The notes below the pieces were generated by a model. The model was not told where the DNA came from and searched no databases. It was given only the letters and a program-made list of their open reading frames with translations. From Amoebophrya sp. AT5.2 (Eukaryota > Sar > Dinophyceae > Syndiniales > Amoebophryaceae), in assembly GCA_005223375.1 (NCBI GenBank), contig RXOD01004266.1, positions 1 through 25,013 of the forward strand: a DNA stretch of 25,013 nucleotides. The letters are read 5' to 3'. The position numbers and the translations under genes are program-made. Position 1 is the first letter of the stretch. Each line of letters starts with the position of its first letter. Of the stretch, positions 19,801-25,013 are shown piece after piece.

Positions 19801-22717
19801 TAACCACGGCGCGGTGCTTTCGCAAACACGGGTGAGTGAGCCGGTGCTCTTCGCCGAGTGGCATGTAGGTCTCTTTTGCAAGAGCGGGCCGCAGACCCAA
19901 CGCGCGGTCCCACAGCTCTTCGTCGCTGGGCACGATTGTTCGCCGTAGTGCGGATTCTTGCTCGATGGCGGAACCTCTCTGGGCTTGAGCAGGATCATTT
20001 CCGCCGCGCCCGGAAAGTGTAGGACGCGCGCTCTCGTGGACGAAACACACTAGTTCCGCTGTCGAGTGCAGGCTTTTCGGATCGAACCCAGCGGCCATGC
20101 GAATCCCGCGCGGAAGTACACACGAGAAACAGAACCAGGCCGTCGACGTCGATTCGCAATCGTCCGCGGCGGGAGATGGTACAGGGACAGGCAGCAACAA
20201 GAACGCGGTGCGCGCACACACAACTGCGAACATACTGTGCTCGGCTGTCGGCGGCGCCGGCCACGCGTCGCGATCCTTCGTAAACGCAACGAATACGACG
20301 TCCTGCACGCCCGCTGCCTCCGACGTCTGCACGCAGCACTCCTGGCGGGAAGTAATAATGAAGCAGTCACATCGCTGCATAGCGGGAAGTAAACAAAAGT
20401 TTCATGCTGGCTGCCGCATGTAAGGATCACCATATCAAACACGAGAGATGTCTGACAAATTAAATACCCCCGTCAGCGAATCTGTGACGGCGCTTTGCAG
20501 TTCCGGTACTTGGTTGTGGAAAAAGTAGGAAATCCAGGCTGGGAACGGGGCGATTTTGGAGAAGATGGGTGTGCCGACATGAGGAAGCTGCAGCGCGCCC
20601 GTCAATTCCGACAAATCAAATCTTGGGCCGCGACGGGTGCGGACATCTGTCCAGTACTGTTCCCACAGCACGCCTGTGAAACTGCTGGTCTGGAATCCGG
20701 CTGGAATATTTGTTCAGATTTCCTTCGGTATACTTTTATTGAACTTTGTGTGCGTGACTGCTACATCGTTTCATTTTTCATTTTAGCTTTATGCGTCTCG
20801 AAGTATGTTGTATTCTTGTGCGCCTGCGCACTGTACTTGCGAAGCAACGCAACTACTTATACGTATAGGCATCACGATGCCGGCGGCGAAGTCCTGAGGG
20901 CGGAAGCGACGCGCTGCGCGGAAGCAGTGCGAGTACTGCCGAAGGTACGTCATGAAGCGAGTTTGCCCCGTCCGATCCTCTGTCGCAGCCGCAGCCGAAG
21001 ACTGATGAAGTATTTGATCGAATAATCGTTGAACCGAGCATGCTTCATCCTGTCAAAGAGACAGCCAGTTGCATCAGCGAAAATCAGGGATTATCAACAG
21101 CTACAGTAAGCCAATCGCTGTGGAAAAGTTTTTTTTCTCTTCTTGTCAACGAAAGAGAGACGACGCGGGACAGCTTCGGAACTTTTTTTACCGGCCCCGC
21201 CTCTTTCTCAGGTGAAGGGAGATCGGCTGCCTCTGCCGCCGCACATTCCTCGAGCGAAAGTTGCAGAATCTCTATCACGTCGGCATCAAGTTTCGCGTTT
21301 TCCCCGTGTCCGTGCAGATTGCTGTCAATCATGTCTAGCGCCGCCCGTGTCGTCACGCCGTAGTGTCGCATCGCACACCATGCTGCCGTCGCCACGCATG
21401 CGTCGCGCGGGCCCTCCAGCACCACCTCGCGCCCCTCCGCAAACTCGTGGTGTATCCGCGCCTCCGCTTTTTGCAGTGCGGTCGGACTTACTAAACTGTT
21501 GCCACGCGTTGTGCCATGCGCGTCCCCGCCAGCACACGCTTCTTCCGCATCCGCATCGGCTATCGCATTTGCGCACAAGCGGACGACGCCCAGTTCCGCT
21601 GGGGGACAGGTAGAAGAGCGATTCTTTTCGTCGGTCGCAACGAGCGCTGCCACACGAGGATGCGCGGAGGGCCGAGCCGTACTCGACGATGACGACGAGC
21701 TACTTGCGGTCGAAGACGATACATGTCGATCTTGTTCCGCGCTGCTGCCATAATTTTCGCAGGATGTACTACCGCACGACGGCTCCGCAAGTTTGATGTA
21801 TATTCCCGGAAGCGCAGGCTGCTGCGCGGAAGCGGTTTTCGTGTGCGTGCCTTGAACGTAGAGGGTGGAGTGAATCTTTTCGTACAGCTCTAAGTAGCCT
21901 CGCACTCGGGATGCCTCGGCCAGTTTGCGCGCCAGTTGCGACTTCCTGTCGGCTCCAGACTGCAACAGGCAATTCACCTGTAAAAATGGGATTGAACTCG
22001 GTTTGTACTGAACTACTGTAGTAGGATAGTTCATCCGACACGCGAATGTCAGCTTCACAGTACTAAAAGGTCAAAGCACCTCACGCTTGAGCGCATCTGC
22101 CTTCCGGCGTATTCGGGCGTAGTGCTTGGCTGGCTCGTAGGTCTCTACGGCGCACGATGGAACTACGTCCTGCTGTGCAGCGGTACTGCGAGTGCTCCGC
22201 CTGCTGCCCTCGTGTAATACGTCGAGATGCGCCAAACAGGTTGCAAATCCGTGGAAGTTCCAGCTTTCCGCGCCAGTGTCGATCGGGGGAGAGACGTACA
22301 CGACGTCCGCGAGATGCGGTTCCGCTCGTGTTTCTGGCGAGACCGGGGGGGCCAGACCGCAAGAAAGGGGCCGTGGCGAGGACACCATGTTCCGAGATCG
22401 AGCAGTGAGTCGCGGGCGAAGACGATCAGGTGGGCATACTCAGCCTCGTCCAGTCGTCAAGAAGGTGTCTTGTATTGGTGGGTTAGTGTTAGTCTGTCTG
22501 GAACTGAGAGTCGGGGGCAGATTAGTTTCAAGACGGCCGCCTCACCCTCGACGTCAGATTCGTGGCAGACACGCGGTTACCGGTCGCTACCGCGAACGAC
22601 CAGATACTTAAATGTGTCAGGGGCCGCCAGATCCACTTCGGGCGTCGTCGGCGACGTCGAATCCAAATTATAGATAAGTACAAGGGTGGAGGTGGTATCG
22701 AGTGAGTCAGCGTTCAT
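13825..22717 (-). CDS. Very large protein with tandem KH-like domains and a catalytically dead USP-like fold
   Basis: Core exons on the minus strand: 21977-21105, 21049-20863, 20673-20468, 20341-19706, 19525-18582, 18523-16816 and 16704-13825. They are preceded by an exon ending at 22080. Every GT-AG junction keeps phase. Starting at ATG 22388 gives 2,580 residues. An alternative 5' end (22717-22601, 22444-22384, then 22324-22080) adds about 38 residues and reads more protein-like. The numbering here uses 2,580. Residues about 1525-1590 and 1595-1660 look like KH domains: GQSKIKELLKAHGVTIDA with LTIEGEEANVVAFAEAL, then GPVKRIGGEAQ joined by splicing to VHIKLEQGALVLRGRQ. Residues about 1740 to the end resemble a ubiquitin-specific protease: LNSITHLLLTVLPLCQRV in the Cys-box position, AHCFEVLSFLLRN, SLEQLPTLSLSQ and a C-terminal LSLSCVVTEGGLTYACHAG followed by SWF and ATMLCYV. 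The catalytic Cys and the His of HY are absent. Long Ser-, Tyr- and Gly-rich inserts interrupt the fold. The N-terminal 1,500 residues are unrecognised. I infer an RNA-binding scaffold. Confidence 0.72.
22325..22717 (-). other. Candidate upstream exons of the KH/pseudo-USP gene
   Basis: On the minus strand ATG 22717 opens a 46-codon frame (MNADSLDTTSTLVLIYNL... to TFKYLVVRGSDR) with several possible GT donors at its end. Then 22444-22384 reads AEYAHLIVFARDSLLDLGTW, preceded by GACGAG. A 59-nt intron (22383-22325, GTCCTC...CACGAG) would lead in frame into EPHLADVVYVSPPIDTG. The combination 22717-22601, 22444-22384, 22324-22080 keeps phase. Both acceptors end GAG rather than CAG, so this is a suggestion. 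The simpler start is ATG 22388, which translates the proposed 59-nt intron as a Pro-rich stretch. Confidence 0.4.
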
Positions 22718-23748
22718 AAAACCACGTTAAGGGTATACACAAATGATCTTTAGTCCAAAAATACAAACAAACAAAAAGAGCCACTCTCTAGAGAAGTGCG
22801 CCCAGCCTACTAGTAAATGCACTTACTTGGGATTTATTTACTGACTTGTACTGAGCCCTAGCATACTTCCGTTACAGGTCGTGAACAAAGGTCCTTAAGT
22901 CGTAGTCGTTCTTTCTACTTTTGAGGCTTCCCTGTTGGTTGTTGCGTGATCGTGAAGATGAAGCGTTTGAAATACCTCGCAGCTGCTTGGGGAATACGTT
23001 GTCTGTGAAGAAGACCATCTGCTTAAGCTATACTTCCGCCGGAAGAGCAATCGACAGTGAATTACAACGATCCGACATGAACTGCAGCCGCACTCGGTGC
23101 GCACAAAACGCACCAAGACGGCGAACACTGACTTTGTGCATGACAACGGGTGCACACGAGACGAAGTAAAAAGGTGCTCGAAGCAGACTAAACTGTATTT
23201 GTTGTCGTGCTGTTCTTTTGGAATCGGAGTTATCATTGTGGGCATCCTTGGTTTTCAGGCTGGCTGCTTCTATGCCAGCCCTTGGAAAGCCGCCCCACAT
23301 TCGGTGGTGAAACGTGAAATTAATATGGACTTGACTTGCTGTTTAGCGATGTGCATCTGTTTTCGTGTGACAGTGACACCATCGATATGTGTTGCTTTAC
23401 CTACGCATTACCTGTTCCGGTCGGGATTCTGCTCGCACTACTTCGTTAGGGCGGACAGTAATCGAGTTCTGCTTGTTCTGCTTTTAAATCCCGCTACTGC
23501 GTACGTTGCCATTCAACATGTGTCGGTGCGCACTGTGTGCGGATGGTGAAACTCGAGCCGTGTATACCTAAGTGACAGACTTCGGATTGGGAACAGTCCT
23601 GCGTGAAGTGGACGCCACCAGACTATTCCTTGTGATGCTGAGAAAGTGATAGAAAGCTGGACAAGGCTGCACGACATCGGCATCGATCGGAAGCAACGAG
23701 CGCCTCCCCGCGGCCGCTTTTTGATGAGCTTCGAGAAAAAACTTGCAT
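22718..23748. other. Intergenic region between the rhodopsin and the KH/pseudo-USP gene
   Basis: About 1 kb without a gene I can support. It contains the 3' flank of the rhodopsin gene and the 5' flank of the large gene. A 150-codon plus-strand frame (23097-23549) has a hydrophobic stretch but no recognisable domain and lies opposite to all genes here. No repeats or RNA genes were seen. Confidence 0.55.
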
Positions 23749-25013
23749 TTACTTGTCAGAGATGGCCGCGCCCCAGATGCACAGCCCAAACGCGAGCTTG
23801 TTCACCAGATCCGCGATGTTGTAGATGATGTTGATCACGGACTGTTCGTGGTACGTGGCGGTGGGGCCCAACAAGGTCAGGTAGTAGCCGAGCGGGTAGA
23901 TGGCCCTGACATAATTTTGGTTCAGAACATAATCGCTTCGAAACAATTGAATTAGCAGCTCTACGGCAGGCAGGTGGACAGAAAGGAAGGTTACAAGTAT
24001 AGCTATCTAACCTCGCTATCAAAACGCGCCTCCAGAAAAGTAGAACGTACCAGCCGACGGTGATGATGAGGCGCATGGTGTTGAACGCCGATTGACAGGC
24101 CTTGTTGCCGCTGCTCGCCGCGAGCTGACCAGCCTCCCCGGAGAACATCTCGTAGATCAGCGCGAACCAGCACAGCATACCTGAACCAATGAATGTAAAT
24201 CCATGCCACTGCGCTTCCAGTTTCAAGTTGACCTGAATCTAACCAGCTTATTCGCACATTGGAATTCAATTGATGACGGACAATGGTCATGATGATGATG
24301 ATGATGATGATGATGAAATTGTCCATTCAGTACCCGGGATGAATCCGCAGAGCACGGACACGATGCCGGTCTCGCCCGCCCAGCCGCACAGCAGCATGAG
24401 TACGGACTCCGCCATGAGGCGGTAGAACAGCCCGTTGCTCAGGTTCGGGATGACTGCCTTAAGAATCAGGTAGAACTCGATGATCTGCAGCGGCACGGTG
24501 ATCAGCCAGTCCGTGTAGCGGTACACCGTCGGGGACGTCTGCGTCTCCACCCAGCTCTCACGCATGAAGCAGTAGTTCCAGAATGCAATCCCGGTCACAA
24601 GGCCCGCGACCGTGACGGACGTTTTCCACTTTTCGGGCACGGTGGCGCGCTCAGAGAAGAAGAACACGGAACCCGCGAGCATGGACGCGCACGCGATCCA
24701 GAATGTCACGCCGACGATGTCGTGGCTGCCGAGGACCGAGTCATCGTCCAGGCCCTGGACGATGGGAATGCCTGGAAGACGATATTCGAAGAATTTGCAT
24801 GTCCAGGCCGATGATTGAATCAATGCCGTATACATCCATCGGTATTCCAGCAGTCAATTTCGTATTTCTGAGCGATCCTGTGTAACAATCGTATTTCTTG
24901 GTCCTTCTGCGATTGCATTTTACTTTCGCCAGTGGACTACAACAATTCTTACCGGTTGACGAGAGCGGGAATCCGTACGGATTGGCGGCAGCGGATCGCT
25001 CCGCGCGTGCGAG
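23749..25013 (-). CDS. Proteorhodopsin-type light-driven proton pump (5' end outside the window)
   Basis: Exons on the minus strand: 25013-24953 (partial), 24771-24334, 24180-24051 and 23905-23749. GT-AG introns are 181, 153 and 145 nt, with phases closing to TAA. All seven helices are present. Helix C carries the proton-pump residues equivalent to proteorhodopsin Asp97 (24511-24509), Thr101 (24499-24497) and Glu108 (24478-24476), in RYTDWLITVPLQIIEFYLI. The residue equivalent to 105 is Gln (24487-24485), the blue-absorbing state. The retinal Lys231 equivalent lies in NIADLVNKLAFG (codon 23799-23797), with the Asp227 equivalent at 23811-23809. The usual His75 partner of Asp97 is Asn here (GIAFWNYCFM, codon 24577-24575). 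The upstream exon fragment reads ...AAANPYGFPLSSTG and ends at a strong GTAAGA donor. An ATG at 24835 inside intron 1 could be an alternative start. The family came to protists from bacteria; its introns show it is now a nuclear gene. Confidence 0.95.
24289..24316. repeat. ATG/CAT trinucleotide microsatellite in rhodopsin intron 2
   Basis: About nine perfect ATG triplets lie within the intron at 24181-24333, 17 nt from its donor at the minus-strand 5' end. Read through the intron they would encode a poly-Ser tail. The splice phase and homology show this stretch is removed. Confidence 0.95.

Noticed and set aside
23097..23549. Plus-strand frame of 150 codons with a hydrophobic stretch
   Set aside because: No family resemblance, opposite strand to all supported genes, and a scattered Cys-rich composition typical of chance frames.
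24287..24333. Poly-Ser C-terminus on the rhodopsin helix A-E frame
   Set aside because: It is translation of the trinucleotide repeat in intron 2. Splicing at 24333/24180 restores helix E and the rest of the pump.
1..25013. Spliced-leader relic, tRNA, rRNA, CRISPR array or transposon ends
   Set aside because: I looked by eye for the dinoflagellate leader core, T-loop-like tRNA motifs, repeat-spacer arrays and paired inverted ends with a transposase, and found none that hold up.

Overview
This is eukaryotic nuclear DNA. All five genes I can resolve lie on the minus strand and are broken by GT-AG introns, mostly 92-190 nt with a few of 55-59 nt and two of about 315 nt. Coding ends are TAG, TGA, TAA, TAG and TAA, so the standard code is in use. 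A ciliary gene (CFAP52), a protist-type PKA regulatory subunit, a proteorhodopsin of bacterial type and strict one-strand gene order together suggest a flagellated marine protist. A dinoflagellate-lineage alveolate, possibly a compact-genome syndinian, is my best guess, but the window alone does not prove it. I saw no spliced-leader relic.

Layout from left to right: 1-363 is a degenerate minisatellite (GCGCACCCACTTCACC cores mixed with GGGTTTAGCTCTT-like units). 364-718 is a second tandem array with a unit of about 166 bp that is itself a dimer of about 83 bp. A type II membrane glycosyltransferase follows (5616 down to 1099, 3 exons, 1,296 aa), with an exostosin/GT47 domain and a C-terminal DUF707-like domain. 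CFAP52 (8997 down to 6258, 8 exons, 626 aa) comes next, then the regulatory subunit of cAMP/cGMP-dependent kinase (11377 down to 9885, 5 exons, 343 aa). A 2.4-kb gene-poor stretch (11378-13824) precedes a very large gene (about 22717 or 22388 down to 13825, 8-10 exons, about 2,600 aa). That gene encodes tandem KH-like RNA-binding domains followed by a degenerate ubiquitin-specific-protease fold that has lost its catalytic Cys and His. After about 1 kb without a gene comes a proteorhodopsin (exon 1 running off the right edge, stop at 23749) with the Asp/Thr/Glu proton-pump signature and a blue-tuning Gln.

The exon models were built by matching family motifs across splice sites. In every gene the exon phases add up to a continuous frame, which is strong internal support. 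The genes do not form an obvious pathway. CFAP52 and the PKA subunit could both serve the flagellum, since axonemal motility is commonly under cAMP control. The glycosyltransferase belongs to the Golgi and the rhodopsin to a membrane using light energy. The large KH/pseudo-USP protein is the most novel item: it looks like an RNA-binding scaffold of unfamiliar architecture.
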